64,000 nt of DNA from JAJEFO01 sp965214325 (GTDB lineage: Bacteria; Pseudomonadota; Alphaproteobacteria; Rhodobacterales; Rhodobacteraceae), in the NCBI GenBank assembly GCA_965214325.1, contig CBDCBG010000006.1, forward strand, positions 3,472,001 to 3,536,000, in the 5' to 3' direction. The position numbers and the translations under genes are program-made. Positions 36,244-45,269 of the stretch are shown here, in pieces. Under the pieces are notes generated by a model. The model ran no database searches. It saw only the letters and a list, made by a program, of their open reading frames with translations, and was not told the DNA's origin. Position 1 is the stretch's first letter, and each line of letters starts with the position of its first letter.

Positions 36244-37101
36244 ATGGCCGCACCGCAAAGGCTCTGCCGCTCCGTGCTCTACGTGCCCGCTTCGAAGACC
36301 CGAGCCCTCGAAAAGGTCGGGACGCTCGATGCGGATTCGATCATTTTCGATCTCGAGGACGCTGTCGCGCCTTCAGAGAAGCTCCCGGCCCGCGAGATCC
36401 TCGCCCACGCCCTCGATGCCGGGGAGTTCGGACACAGGCTGCGAATCGTGCGCATCAACGGCACCGACACCGAATGGGGCGATGCGGACGCACGTGCTGC
36501 CGCCGGCATGGAATGCGACGCAGTTCTCCTGCCCAAGGCGGAGGATCCCGGCCAGGTGGAGCAGGTTGCCGCCCTTGTGCCCGGAACGCCCGTCTGGTGC
36601 ATGGTGGAGACACCGCGCGGCGTCCTGAACGCGCTCGACATAGCCGCGCTGCCCTCGGTTGAAGGCCTTGTTCTTGGCACGAACGACCTTGCCAAGGAGA
36701 TCGGCTGCGCTACCGGAGGCGACCGTATGGCGATGATGGCGGCGCTTCAGGCCGCGCTTCTCGCGGCTCGGGCCACCGGCATTGCCTGCGTTGACGGCGT
36801 GTACAACGCCTTCAAGGACGAGGAGGGGTTCCGGGCCGAGTGCGAACAGGGCCGGGCGCTCGGCATGGATGGCAAGACCCTGATACATCCCGCGCAGATC
36901 GGCGTCGCCAACGAGGTCTTCGCGCCGAGCGACGCGGAAACTGAGCTGGCGCGGCGACAGATCGACGCATACGACGGCGCCATCGCGCGCGGCGAGGCGG
37001 TTGCCGTGGTTGACGGGCGAATCGTCGAGAACCTTCATGTCGAAACCGCCCGCGCCGTCCTTGCCATGGCAGAAGCCATCCGCGAACGGGCAGGGGGATG
37101 A
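36244..37101 (+). CDS. mcl2: (3S)-malyl-CoA thioesterase / CitE-like protein
   Basis: 285 residues from ATG at 36244 with AAGGAAG upstream. It is a TIM-barrel HpcH/CitE family member: RSVLYVPASKTRALEKVG, DSIIFDLEDAVAPSEK, VRINGTDTEW, VLLPKAEDPGQ and the metal-ligand region WCMVETPRGV. In Rhodobacter a CoA-ester lyase-like protein of this length next to mesaconyl-CoA hydratase hydrolyses (3S)-malyl-CoA to malate and CoA in the ethylmalonyl-CoA pathway. The assignment rests on that context and length; a lyase activity is the alternative. Confidence 0.85.
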   Translation: MAAPQRLCRSVLYVPASKTRALEKVGTLDADSIIFDLEDAVAPSEKLPAREILAHALDAGEFGHRLRIVRINGTDTEWGDADARAAAGMECDAVLLPKAEDPGQVEQVAALVPGTPVWCMVETPRGVLNALDIAALPSVEGLVLGTNDLAKEIGCATGGDRMAMMAALQAALLAARATGIACVDGVYNAFKDEEGFRAECEQGRALGMDGKTLIHPAQIGVANEVFAPSDAETELARRQIDAYDGAIARGEAVAVVDGRIVENLHVETARAVLAMAEAIRERAGG

Positions 37102-37161
37102 CCAGAGACGCGAACACGCGGAGGCAGGACGTGAACCTGCAACCGGGGCTAGGAGAGTGAC

Positions 37162-38190
37162 GTGAAGGCGAGCCACGGAAGATTCTTCGAGGACTACAGG
37201 GTCGGGGACACGTTTCGGCACGCGGTTCCCCGCACCCTGGGCGACGGCGAGAGGGCGCTCTATCATGCGCTCTACCCGTCCCGGCACGCGTTCAATTCCT
37301 CTGCCGCGTTCGCGCGCTCCTGCGGCATGGACGGTCCGCTGGACAACCTGCTCGTGTTCCATACGGTTTTCGGGAGCACCGTGCCGGACATCTCGCTCAA
37401 CGCCGTGGCCAATCTCGGTTACGCGGAGGGCCGCTGGCTCAAGCCGGTCTGTCCGGGCGAGACGCTCGCGGCCGCCTCCCAGGTCATCGGCGTGAAGGAG
37501 AACTCGAGCGGCAGGACAGGCGTGGTCTGGGTTCGCACCGTTGGCTGGAACGAGCGGCGCGACACCGTGCTCAGGTACATCCGCTGGGTCATGGTGCGCA
37601 AGCGCGACCCAGGCTCGCCCGCGCCGCAGCCCGTGGTTCCCGAACTGTCGGAAAGCGTTCGTCCGCAGGATCTCGTGATTCCGCAAGGGCTTTCGTTTGC
37701 CGACTACGATTACGGGCTTGCGGGAGAGCCGCATCGCTGGGGCGACTACGAGGTTGGCGAGACCATCGATCATGTCGACCGGGTGACCATCGAGGAAGCC
37801 GAGCACATGTTGGCCACCCGTCTCTGGCAGAACGCGGCCCGCGTGCATTTCGACGCCACGTCTCGCGAGGACGGACGACGGCTCATCTATGGCGGTCACG
37901 TGATCTCCATTGCGCGGGCGCTTTCCTTCAACGGGCTCGCCAATGCGCAGTTGATCGCGGGCTTGAACGCGGGCAGCCACGTCGCGCCCTGCTTTGCGGG
38001 CGACACGGTCTGCTGCTGGTCAGAGGTGCTGGAGAAGGCCGAAACCGATACGCCCAGCATCGGGGCCCTGCGGCTCCGGCTAGTTGCGCATAAGCCGGAC
38101 GCGGCCCCCTTCGCGCTCAGGAACGAGGACGGAAAGCACGTGGACGGCGTCCTGCTCGACATGGATTACTGGGCGCTTATCCCAATGTGA
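37162..38190 (+). CDS. mch: Mesaconyl-CoA hydratase (double MaoC-like hot-dog)
   Basis: 342 residues from GTG at 37162, preceded by AGGAGAG. Two MaoC-type hot-dog halves: FFEDYRVGDTFRHAVPRTL at the start, a linker near residue 170, then WGDYEVGETIDHVDRVTI and GGHVISIARALSFNGLANA. It hydrates mesaconyl-CoA to beta-methylmalyl-CoA in the ethylmalonyl-CoA pathway of acetate/C2 assimilation. It lies 60 bp after mcl2 and upstream of sdhCDAB, an arrangement I recall from Rhodobacter, so the assignment is good. Confidence 0.9.
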   Translation: MKASHGRFFEDYRVGDTFRHAVPRTLGDGERALYHALYPSRHAFNSSAAFARSCGMDGPLDNLLVFHTVFGSTVPDISLNAVANLGYAEGRWLKPVCPGETLAAASQVIGVKENSSGRTGVVWVRTVGWNERRDTVLRYIRWVMVRKRDPGSPAPQPVVPELSESVRPQDLVIPQGLSFADYDYGLAGEPHRWGDYEVGETIDHVDRVTIEEAEHMLATRLWQNAARVHFDATSREDGRRLIYGGHVISIARALSFNGLANAQLIAGLNAGSHVAPCFAGDTVCCWSEVLEKAETDTPSIGALRLRLVAHKPDAAPFALRNEDGKHVDGVLLDMDYWALIPM

Positions 38191-38462
38191 CGCGGCGCAG
38201 GCGCGGAGTCGGCTGCCGCCACCGTTCCGGCATTGATCCTGTCGGTCGTGGATTCCGGCGGTCGGGCCTGACGGCCAAGATTTGGGCAGAGACGGCAGGA
38301 GTGGATTCGGGCGGGACCTGCGGGTGGGCGTCGGGTGGACCGTGCGCGCGAGGATCCGGTCAGCCGGGCCCGACGGTGCCTGCGTTGCAGCGTCGCGGGG
38401 CCGTGACAAGCCCGCTGGTTCTGTTATTTAGGCCGGGACGCCAACGAATGGGGAGCCACGAC

Positions 38463-38846
38463 ATGGCCGACGTGAACCGGGGAAACAGGCCCCTGTCGCC
38501 GCATCTGACGGTCTACCGTCCGCAGGTCACCTCGATGACGTCGATCCTGACGCGCATCAGCGGCACTTCGCTGCTTCTGGCGGCGCTTCTCGTTGTCTGG
38601 TGGTTCCTTGCAGCGGCTGTCTCGGCGCAGCAGTTCGCGCTGGCGGACGGGTTCATGACGTCCCGGCTCGGCGACCTGATCATGACGGCTTCGGCCTGGG
38701 CTCTCTGGTATCACGCGCTGGCGGGGCTGCGGCACCTCTACTGGGACACGGGCCGCGGGCTTGAAGTCGCGACCGCCGAGCGGACGGGCATCGCGATCGT
38801 CGTCCTTTCGGTCGTCCTGACCGTCGTGACCGTCCTGGTCGTGTAG
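38463..38846 (+). CDS. sdhC: Succinate dehydrogenase cytochrome b556 subunit
   Basis: 127 residues from ATG at 38463. It opens with the family signature RPLSPHLTVYRPQVTSMTSILTRISG and has three membrane helices. The likely haem-ligand histidine lies in WALWYHALAGLRHLYWD. It anchors the SdhAB dimer and helps form the ubiquinone site. First gene of sdhCDAB, 272 bp downstream of mch; that gap probably holds the sdh promoter. Confidence 0.94.
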   Translation: MADVNRGNRPLSPHLTVYRPQVTSMTSILTRISGTSLLLAALLVVWWFLAAAVSAQQFALADGFMTSRLGDLIMTASAWALWYHALAGLRHLYWDTGRGLEVATAERTGIAIVVLSVVLTVVTVLVV

Positions 38847-38856
38847 GGAGGCGCCG

Positions 38857-39228
38857 ATGACCTACTTGACCGACCGCAAGCGCGCAGAGGGCCACGGCTC
38901 GGCCCGCGAAGGCACGCGCAGGCACTGGAGCATGACGAAGTCCAGCGTCGCCCTGGTGTTTCTCGTTCCCGCCTTCGTCTTCACGTTCGGACCCATGCCT
39001 GGGCAGCCTCATCCCGAGGTCGTGGAACATTTCGCGCGGCCGTTTCCGGCCATCGTGGCCGCGCTGACGATCATCGTGGGCCTGGTGCATTTCAAGAACG
39101 GCATTCAGATGGTGATCGAGGACTACGTTCACGGGGTACTCCGCGAGTACACGATCATCCTGACGACCTGCCTCTGCTACGGCGCGGTCGCTGCCGGTCT
39201 CTTCGCCGTCGCCCGCATCGCGCTATAG
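38857..39228 (+). CDS. sdhD: Succinate dehydrogenase membrane anchor subunit
   Basis: 123 residues with three hydrophobic segments (SVALVFLVPAFVFTF, PAIVAALTIIVGLVHF, IILTTCLCYGAVAAGLFAV). The conserved H-F-K-N-G-I-Q-M-V-I-E-D-Y-V-H motif marks the family. It begins 10 bp after sdhC and ends 9 bp before sdhA. It forms the quinone-binding membrane anchor with SdhC. Confidence 0.92.
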   Translation: MTYLTDRKRAEGHGSAREGTRRHWSMTKSSVALVFLVPAFVFTFGPMPGQPHPEVVEHFARPFPAIVAALTIIVGLVHFKNGIQMVIEDYVHGVLREYTIILTTCLCYGAVAAGLFAVARIAL

Positions 39229-39237
39229 GGAATGTAA

Positions 39238-41040
39238 ATGGCCGCATATGACTACGAGACGCACGAGTTCGACTGCATCGTCGTGGGAGCCGGGGGGTCG
39301 GGTCTCCGCGCGACGCTGGGAATGGCCGAACAGGGGCTGAGGACAGCCTGCATCACGAAGGTCTTCCCGACCCGCTCGCACACGGTTGCGGCACAGGGCG
39401 GCATCGCGGCCTCGCTCGGCAACATGGGCCCTGACCACTGGCAATGGCACATGTACGACACGGTGAAGGGGTCCGACTGGCTCGGCGACACCGACGCGAT
39501 GGAGTACCTGGCCCGCGAGGCGCCCGCCGCCGTCTACGAGCTTGAACATTACGGCGTCCCGTTCTCGCGGACCGAATCCGGCGGGATCTACCAGCGGCCG
39601 TTCGGCGGCCACACGACGGAGTTCGGGGAGGGCCCGCCCGTTCAGCGCACCTGCGCTGCCGCCGACCGGACCGGGCATGCGATACTGCACACGCTCTACG
39701 GTCAGTCGCTGAAGCACGACGCGGAATTCTACATTGAGTATTTCGCCATCGACCTGATCATGGCCGAGGACGGAAACTGCCAGGGCATCCTTGCATGGAG
39801 CCTCGAAGACGGGTCGATCCATGTCTTCAACGCGAAGATGACGGTCCTGGCGACCGGGGGCTACGGGCGTGCGTACTTTTCGGCTACCTCGGCCCATACC
39901 TGCACCGGCGACGGCGGCGGCATGGCGGCGCGGGCCGGGCTGCCGCTGCAGGACATGGAGTTCGTGCAGTTCCATCCGACCGGGATATACGGCTCCGGCT
40001 GCCTCATCACCGAAGGCGCCCGGGGCGAGGGCGGATATCTCACCAATTCCGAGGGCGAGCGGTTCATGGAACGCTATGCGCCCACCTACAAGGACCTGGC
40101 CAGCCGGGACGTCGTGAGCCGTTGCATGACCATGGAGATCCGTGAGGGTCGGGGCGTCGGCGCGGAAATGGACCACATCCACCTTCACCTGAACCACCTG
40201 CCGCCCGAAACGCTTGCGGAGCGGCTTCCGGGAATCTCGGAATCTGCGCGCATCTTTGCAGGCGTGGACCTGACGCGCGAACCGATCCCGGTCCTGCCGA
40301 CCGTGCACTACAACATGGGCGGCGTGCCCACGAACTACTGGGGGGAGGTGCTGAATCCGGCAGCGGATGACCCTGATCGTGTCGCACCAGGCATCATGGC
40401 CGTGGGCGAAGCGGGCTGCGCCAGCGTCCACGGGGCGAACCGGCTCGGCTCGAATTCGCTTATCGATCTCGTGGTCTTCGGGCGCGCCGCCGCGATCCGG
40501 GCGGGCCAGGTCGTGGACCGGGCGGGCGGCAATCCTGCACTGAACATGGCGTCGGTCGATGCCGCCCTCGACCGGTTCGACCGGTTCCGGCATGCCGACG
40601 GCGCCGTTCCGACGGCGGAACTCCGACTTGAAATGCAGAGGACGATGCAGTCCGACGCTGCGGTATTCCGCACCAGCAAGATCCTTTCCGAAGGCGTGGA
40701 GAACATGCAGAGGGTCGCGTCCCGGATGAGCGACATCCAGGTCACCGACCGGTCCCTCATCTGGAACTCGGACCTGATGGAGACCCTGGAGCTCGACAAC
40801 CTGATGGCGAACGCGCTGGCCACGATCGTCAGTGCCGAGGCCCGGAAGGAAAGCCGCGGCGCGCACGCGCATGAGGACTACCCGGAACGCGATGACGACC
40901 GCTGGCGCAAGCACTCGCTGGCTTGGGTCGATGACGGCGTGAGGCTGGACTGCCGTCCCGTTCGGCTGGATCAGTTGACGACCGAGGCCGACGGAGGGAT
41001 CGAGTTGAAGAGGATTGCGCCGAAGGCGCGGGTCTATTGA
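39238..41040 (+). CDS. sdhA: Succinate dehydrogenase flavoprotein subunit
   Basis: 600 residues. FAD-binding VVGAGGSGLRATLGMAEQG, covalent-flavin His48 in TRSHTVAAQGG, the active-site segment QFHPTGIYGSGCLITEGARGEGG (written here only by its landmarks) and the C-terminal R-K-E-S-R-G-A-H-A-H-E-D-Y-P motif are present. It oxidises succinate to fumarate. The stop overlaps the next small gene by 4 bp. Confidence 0.97.
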   Translation: MAAYDYETHEFDCIVVGAGGSGLRATLGMAEQGLRTACITKVFPTRSHTVAAQGGIAASLGNMGPDHWQWHMYDTVKGSDWLGDTDAMEYLAREAPAAVYELEHYGVPFSRTESGGIYQRPFGGHTTEFGEGPPVQRTCAAADRTGHAILHTLYGQSLKHDAEFYIEYFAIDLIMAEDGNCQGILAWSLEDGSIHVFNAKMTVLATGGYGRAYFSATSAHTCTGDGGGMAARAGLPLQDMEFVQFHPTGIYGSGCLITEGARGEGGYLTNSEGERFMERYAPTYKDLASRDVVSRCMTMEIREGRGVGAEMDHIHLHLNHLPPETLAERLPGISESARIFAGVDLTREPIPVLPTVHYNMGGVPTNYWGEVLNPAADDPDRVAPGIMAVGEAGCASVHGANRLGSNSLIDLVVFGRAAAIRAGQVVDRAGGNPALNMASVDAALDRFDRFRHADGAVPTAELRLEMQRTMQSDAAVFRTSKILSEGVENMQRVASRMSDIQVTDRSLIWNSDLMETLELDNLMANALATIVSAEARKESRGAHAHEDYPERDDDRWRKHSLAWVDDGVRLDCRPVRLDQLTTEADGGIELKRIAPKARVY

Positions 41041-41393
41041 CGGCGTGCGGCATCTCACGCGCCGGCGATCCGGGCTTCGCGCAGCTTCCGGGCAGGAAAG
41101 CGTCTCGTCTGCGGGCTTTCGCCATTGCCACTCTGGCGGCGATCCCGGCGGCCTGCGGCCCGGTCTCGCCCGAGGCGGCGTCGCGCCAGTGCGAGGAACG
41201 CGCCGGGGTGACTGCCGGGCCCGCCGGATATGTCGGCGTCGGGGTCAAAAGCGGCGGCGAGGCTCTCTCCAAGGTGTCGATAACCATCTCGAGCGACTAT
41301 GTCCGGGGCCTTGATCCCCGCGAAGTGTATGACAGCTGCGTTCGTCAGAAGACTGGTCAGGATCCGGTACGGCCCCTGAACCTCGAGAAATAG
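41037..41393 (+). CDS. Small putative lipoprotein between sdhA and sdhB
   Basis: 118 residues from TTG at 41037, overlapping the sdhA stop. A basic N-terminus (GRKASRLRAF) leads to a hydrophobic segment (AIATLAAIPAAC-G) that resembles a lipoprotein signal, although the residue at -3 is Pro instead of Leu. The mature part has the pattern CEERAG...VGVGVKSGGE...YDSCVRQKTGQ. I recall a small hypothetical protein at this position in related genomes. Its role in the complex, if any, is unknown. The true start may lie further in. Confidence 0.6.
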   Translation: MTACGISRAGDPGFAQLPGRKASRLRAFAIATLAAIPAACGPVSPEAASRQCEERAGVTAGPAGYVGVGVKSGGEALSKVSITISSDYVRGLDPREVYDSCVRQKTGQDPVRPLNLEK

Positions 41394-41521
41394 GTAGTGA
41401 AGCCGATGCGTCATTCGAGCTTCACTGAACGTGCGCTGGGTGCCGCGAAAGTCGCATCGCGGACGCTGGCAAGGGGACGCGATCCGCGTGTCCGGGTGAA
41501 CTGCAAGGAAGGGTTCGTCAC

Positions 41522-42301
41522 ATGGTTCAACTGACACTGCCCAAGAACTCAAGGATTCGTGCCGGCAAGACCTGGCCAAAGCCGGAAGGGGCCAGGAACG
41601 CCCGCAAGGTGCGAATCTACCGCTGGAACCCGGATGACGGCGAAAACCCGCGCGTGGACACCTATCACGTGGACAAGGATAGTTGCGGGCCGATGGTTCT
41701 CGACGTCCTCATCAAGATCAAGAGCGAGATCGATCCGACGCTGACCTTCCGGCGCTCGTGCCGGGAAGGGGTTTGCGGGTCCTGCGCCATGAACGTGGAC
41801 GGGATCAACACGCTCGCCTGCACCTACGGCCATGACGAGATCAAGGGCGACATCAAGATCTATCCGCTGCCGCACATGCCGGTCGTCAAGGACCTCGTTC
41901 CCGACCTGAGTCATTTCTACGCCCAGCACGCAGCGATCATGCCGTGGCTCGAGACCACGACGAACCGGCCCGGGAAGGAGTGGAAGCAGTCGATCGAGGA
42001 TCGCCGCAAGCTCGACGGCCTCTACGAGTGCGTGATGTGCGCGTCCTGCTCCACGTCCTGTCCGAGCTACTGGTGGAACGGCGACCGCTATCTTGGCCCC
42101 GCAGCGCTCCTGCATGCCTATCGCTGGCTTGTCGACAGCCGCGACGAAGCGACCGGCGAGCGACTGGACGACCTCGAGGACCCGTTCAAGCTCTACCGCT
42201 GCCACACGATCATGAACTGCGCCAAGACCTGCCCGAAGGGCCTCAATCCGGCAAAGGCGATCGCCGAGATCAAGAAGATGATGGTCGAGCGCATCGTGTA
42301 G
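41522..42301 (+). CDS. sdhB: Succinate dehydrogenase iron-sulfur subunit
   Basis: 259 residues. The [2Fe-2S] domain has CREGVCGSCAMN and L-A-C. The C-terminal [4Fe-4S]/[3Fe-4S] domain has CVMCASCSTSCP-S-Y-W-W and CHTIMNCAKTCPK. It passes electrons from the flavin in SdhA to the quinone site. It is separated from sdhA by the small putative lipoprotein gene and about 130 bp. Confidence 0.97.
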   Translation: MVQLTLPKNSRIRAGKTWPKPEGARNARKVRIYRWNPDDGENPRVDTYHVDKDSCGPMVLDVLIKIKSEIDPTLTFRRSCREGVCGSCAMNVDGINTLACTYGHDEIKGDIKIYPLPHMPVVKDLVPDLSHFYAQHAAIMPWLETTTNRPGKEWKQSIEDRRKLDGLYECVMCASCSTSCPSYWWNGDRYLGPAALLHAYRWLVDSRDEATGERLDDLEDPFKLYRCHTIMNCAKTCPKGLNPAKAIAEIKKMMVERIV

Positions 42302-42350
42302 TTGCGACCGTCTCCTCCCCGGGGCAGGTTCCGCGAAGGGGAGGAGCGAG

Positions 42351-43499
42351 ATGACGGTTTCATTGCTGGTCGGCACCACGAAGGGCCTGTTCCTGGTCGC
42401 GTCCGAGGGCCGTTCGGATTGGTCGGTGGATGGCCCGCATTGCGATCTCTGGCCGATCAACCACGCGATCGGAGATGCCGGGACGGGCCTGATATGGGCC
42501 TGCGGGGGCAGCGACTGGCAGGGCGCCGGCGTCTGGCGCTCGGATGATCGCGGCGCGTCCTGGACACTGTCGACGCTCGCGCATGGGCAGAGCGAGGCGT
42601 TCTTTGCGGAGAACGCCGAGGTGGCGAAGCTGTTCGACTGGAAGCCTTCGCCGCCGGCGCCGTTCACTGGAGAGATGTCGTCGCTCTGGTCGCTTGGCCG
42701 GGTCGGCGACCGGCTCTATGCTGGTTCGAAACCCGCGATGCTCATTGCCAGCGATGACGGAGGCGAGACCTGGGAGAAGGTCGGTTCGCTTTCCGACCAT
42801 CCCTCGGCGGCGGAATGGCAGCCCGGGGCGGCGGGCCTCTTGCTGCACACGATCGTTGCCGATCCCGGCAATCCCGAAAAGGCCTGGATTGGCATCTCGG
42901 CGGCCGGGGTCTTCGCGACCGAGGATGGCGGCGAGACCTGGGAGCGCCGTAACCGGCTGTCGAACGCGGAAGCCTGCGGGCATCACGACCATCCGGCAGC
43001 GCCGCGTGACGGCCAGACCGGGCATTGCGTTCACAACATGGTGCGCGCTGGCGTGGCGGGCGACCTTCTCTACCAGCAGAACCATCATGGGGTGTACAGG
43101 AGCCGGGACGGCGGGCGGAGCTGGGACGACATCTCCGAGGGCCTGCCGTCGACGTTCGGGTTCCCGGTGCACGTTCATCCGCGCGACGGGATGACGATCT
43201 GGACGCTGCCACTGAACGGCGACGGGATCGGGCGCTACCCGCCGGACGCGGCTGCGGCAGTCTGGAAATCGACCGATGGCGGCGAGAGCTGGCAGGCGAA
43301 GCGGGCCGGGCTACCGCAGGTAGGGTGCTATTTCACGGTTCTCCGGCAGGCGATGTCGGGGGATGGGGCCGATCCTGCGGGGATATATTTCGGGACGAAT
43401 TCGGGGTCCGTCTTTGCCAGCACGGACGAGGGCGAGAGCTGGGACGAGGTCGCCCGGCACCTGCAGACGATTCTCTGCGTGGAGGCGTTGGAGACCTGA
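42351..43499 (+). CDS. Asp-box (BNR/sortilin-like) beta-propeller protein
   Basis: 382 residues with six Asp-boxes of the form S-x-D-x-G-x-x-W: SDDRGASW, SDDGGETW, TEDGGETW, SRDGGRSW, STDGGESW and STDEGESW. They are spaced as in six-bladed sialidase-like or sortilin-like propellers. There is no signal peptide and no sialidase FRIP or catalytic arginine triad that I can see, so a cytoplasmic binding or scaffold role is more likely than glycosidase activity. It starts 49 bp after sdhB and may be co-transcribed. Confidence 0.8.
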   Translation: MTVSLLVGTTKGLFLVASEGRSDWSVDGPHCDLWPINHAIGDAGTGLIWACGGSDWQGAGVWRSDDRGASWTLSTLAHGQSEAFFAENAEVAKLFDWKPSPPAPFTGEMSSLWSLGRVGDRLYAGSKPAMLIASDDGGETWEKVGSLSDHPSAAEWQPGAAGLLLHTIVADPGNPEKAWIGISAAGVFATEDGGETWERRNRLSNAEACGHHDHPAAPRDGQTGHCVHNMVRAGVAGDLLYQQNHHGVYRSRDGGRSWDDISEGLPSTFGFPVHVHPRDGMTIWTLPLNGDGIGRYPPDAAAAVWKSTDGGESWQAKRAGLPQVGCYFTVLRQAMSGDGADPAGIYFGTNSGSVFASTDEGESWDEVARHLQTILCVEALET

Positions 43500-43603
43500 G
43501 CCGACGGGCCTGGCTTGAGTGGTGCGGGCGATTCGAGTCATGCGGGCCTTGAAATTCGGCGCATGCGGGCGTTTGCTCGGATCGAGAGTTCTGGAGCTGT
43601 CCT

Positions 43604-44440
43604 ATGTCCGAGCCGCCCGACGCCGATGCCCGCCGCGCGATCGAGCCGGTGATCTGCTACCCTTCCGAACTGTTGGCGCCGCCTGATCTGGATGCTTACC
43701 GTGGGTCCTTCGCGAACTACCGGAAGTCGGACGAGGTACGTGTGCCTCCACGCGACGCCGCGACGTTCCGTGTGCCACGCGGGGGCGTGTTTCGGATCTC
43801 CTCGATCGAGGGGCCGCAGGTTGGCGACCTGAATCTCTGGAACGCGGATGACGTCGGTGAGCGATTCTATTCCGGCAAGACCCGCGCCCTGCACGGAACC
43901 CATGTGAGCGTTGGCGACCGGCTATGGTCGAACCTGCCTCACCTCAGGCCGATGGCGACGATCATCGAGGACACGCTCGCCTGGTACGGCGCTGATGAAT
44001 TCGGTGGGCGGGTGCATGACGTGATCGGCACGCGCTGCGACCCCTACACCGGGAGACTGCTGTCGGGAGACGACTATCATCACTGCTGCCATTCCAACCT
44101 GACGCGGGCGCTGGCGGACGCGCTCGGCATGTCCCTCGAAGAAAGCGAGCCGCATGTGCACGACGTGCTGAACGTGTTCATGTGCACCGGGTTCACGCTT
44201 GAGAGGGGGGAATATTTCATGAAGGCGTCGCCCTCGCGCCCCGGAGACCATATCGACTTCGTTGCGGAGATTGATCTCCTCGGGGCGTTGTCGGCCTGTC
44301 CTGGCGGAGACTGCAGCGCGACCCATTCATCGGACGGGGCGGCATGTTTCCCGTTGCTGGTGGAGATCTTCGAGGGCGACCCTCCTGAAGGGTGGCAGAG
44401 CCCGGATCGGAATTCCTACGACCGTTCGCATGGCCGGTAG
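43604..44440 (+). CDS. DUF1989 (urea-carboxylase-associated) family protein
   Basis: 278 residues. Family features: VPPRDAATFRVPRGGVFRI near the start, EGPQVGDLNLWNADD, FYSGKTRALHGTHVSVGDRLWS, a DVIGTRCDPYTGRLL...HHCCHSNL cysteine/histidine cluster, and DVLNVFMCTGF. The Cys/His residues probably bind metal. Paralogues sit next to urea carboxylase or ABC uptake genes; neither is near here, so the function is open. Confidence 0.85.
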   Translation: MSEPPDADARRAIEPVICYPSELLAPPDLDAYRGSFANYRKSDEVRVPPRDAATFRVPRGGVFRISSIEGPQVGDLNLWNADDVGERFYSGKTRALHGTHVSVGDRLWSNLPHLRPMATIIEDTLAWYGADEFGGRVHDVIGTRCDPYTGRLLSGDDYHHCCHSNLTRALADALGMSLEESEPHVHDVLNVFMCTGFTLERGEYFMKASPSRPGDHIDFVAEIDLLGALSACPGGDCSATHSSDGAACFPLLVEIFEGDPPEGWQSPDRNSYDRSHGR

Positions 44441-44521
44441 CGCCGATTGACGGGGTCGGGAAAATTCGCAGCGAGCCTCTTGCGCTCAGAGAATGTTTCG
44501 ACTAGTTATGGCTTCTCTTGG

Positions 44522-44598
<77 letters not shown>

Positions 44599-44604
44599 AA
44601 AAGA

Positions 44605-44636
44605 CCCCGTTTTTTCAACAGGATAGCGGGTTTTTT
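44605..44636 (+). terminator. Possible terminator of the tRNA-Met gene
   Basis: A short CCCG/CGGG stem with a long A/T-rich loop is followed by six T residues directly after the tRNA. The stem is only 4-5 bp, so the call rests mainly on position and the T-run. Confidence 0.35.
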
Positions 44637-44764
44637 GGGGCATAGAGCCTCATTTTGTTCAGGTACCACATAGGCACCGTTTTGTTTCCAAGTCGTGCGC
44701 AGCCCTGCGCAGGGTAATAGTTTTTGTTCGGTCACGGCGTGATGAAGGGTTTTTGTTCGGTCAA

Positions 44765-45269
44765 CGAGTGACGGAGTGTCGCAAGGGCTGACGGAGGACA
44801 ATGACCTCACCGATTGAACGTGCGCCGCCAGTCCTTCCGCAGGGGTCGGAGCCAGATGTCCTTCTTGGGCTGATCCCGTTTGGTGTGTCGGTCGTATCGG
44901 CCGCGTTTCTGGGTGGTTCCGACATGGGTCCAGCTCGACGCCTTGTAGAGCGCGCCGGTAGCGCGGGGTCTCGATGAGCACTGGCGTCACCTTGTACCGG
45001 TCGTGCCAGGCCTGCGGCAGCCGGCGCCAAGCCTCCCAGAGGATGTGCGAGGCCAGGTTCTTCGACCGCACCCATGGCAGGATCAGGAACCGCGGATTGT
45101 CGATCACGAGGGGGAGGTTCTTTTCGCGCAGTTGGGGTGTCCAGCGGCAGGAAGCGCGGCACGCCAGTGTCCCGGCCGAGATCGGCAGCCCCTGGTCCGA
45201 CATCCATGCGGAGACCCGGTGCAGGGGCCGCAGGCAGGCGTAGCGCTCGTACAGGAAGCATGCCCACAC
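44765..45269 (-). pseudogene. DUF4338 gene remnant joined to an IS66 transposase scrap
   Basis: From the right, the minus strand first reads an IS66-transposase-like stretch (YERYACLRPLHRVSAWMSDQG...ISAGTLA). It then jumps into a DUF4338 segment (WTPQLREKNLPLVIDNPRFLILPW, SKNLASHILWEAWRRLPQAW, PVLIETPRY). A one-base frameshift near 44955 moves the rest to another frame, where it reads GALYKASSWTHVG, KRGRYDRHTKRDQPKKDIWL and RPLRKDWRRTFNR-stop. So two unrelated coding scraps are fused by deletion, and the DUF4338 part is also frameshifted. DUF4338 is the domain of Druantia DruA, but this copy looks like transposon debris, not a defence gene. Confidence 0.7.

Noticed and set aside
39223..41058. 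611-codon open frame on the minus strand opposite sdhA
   Set aside because: It is the antisense shadow of a certain gene in GC-rich DNA; Arg/His/Val-rich composition and no domain.
44765..45269. Druantia-type anti-phage defence locus
   Set aside because: Only a frameshifted DUF4338 scrap joined to IS66 debris; no DruE-like helicase or other Druantia genes.
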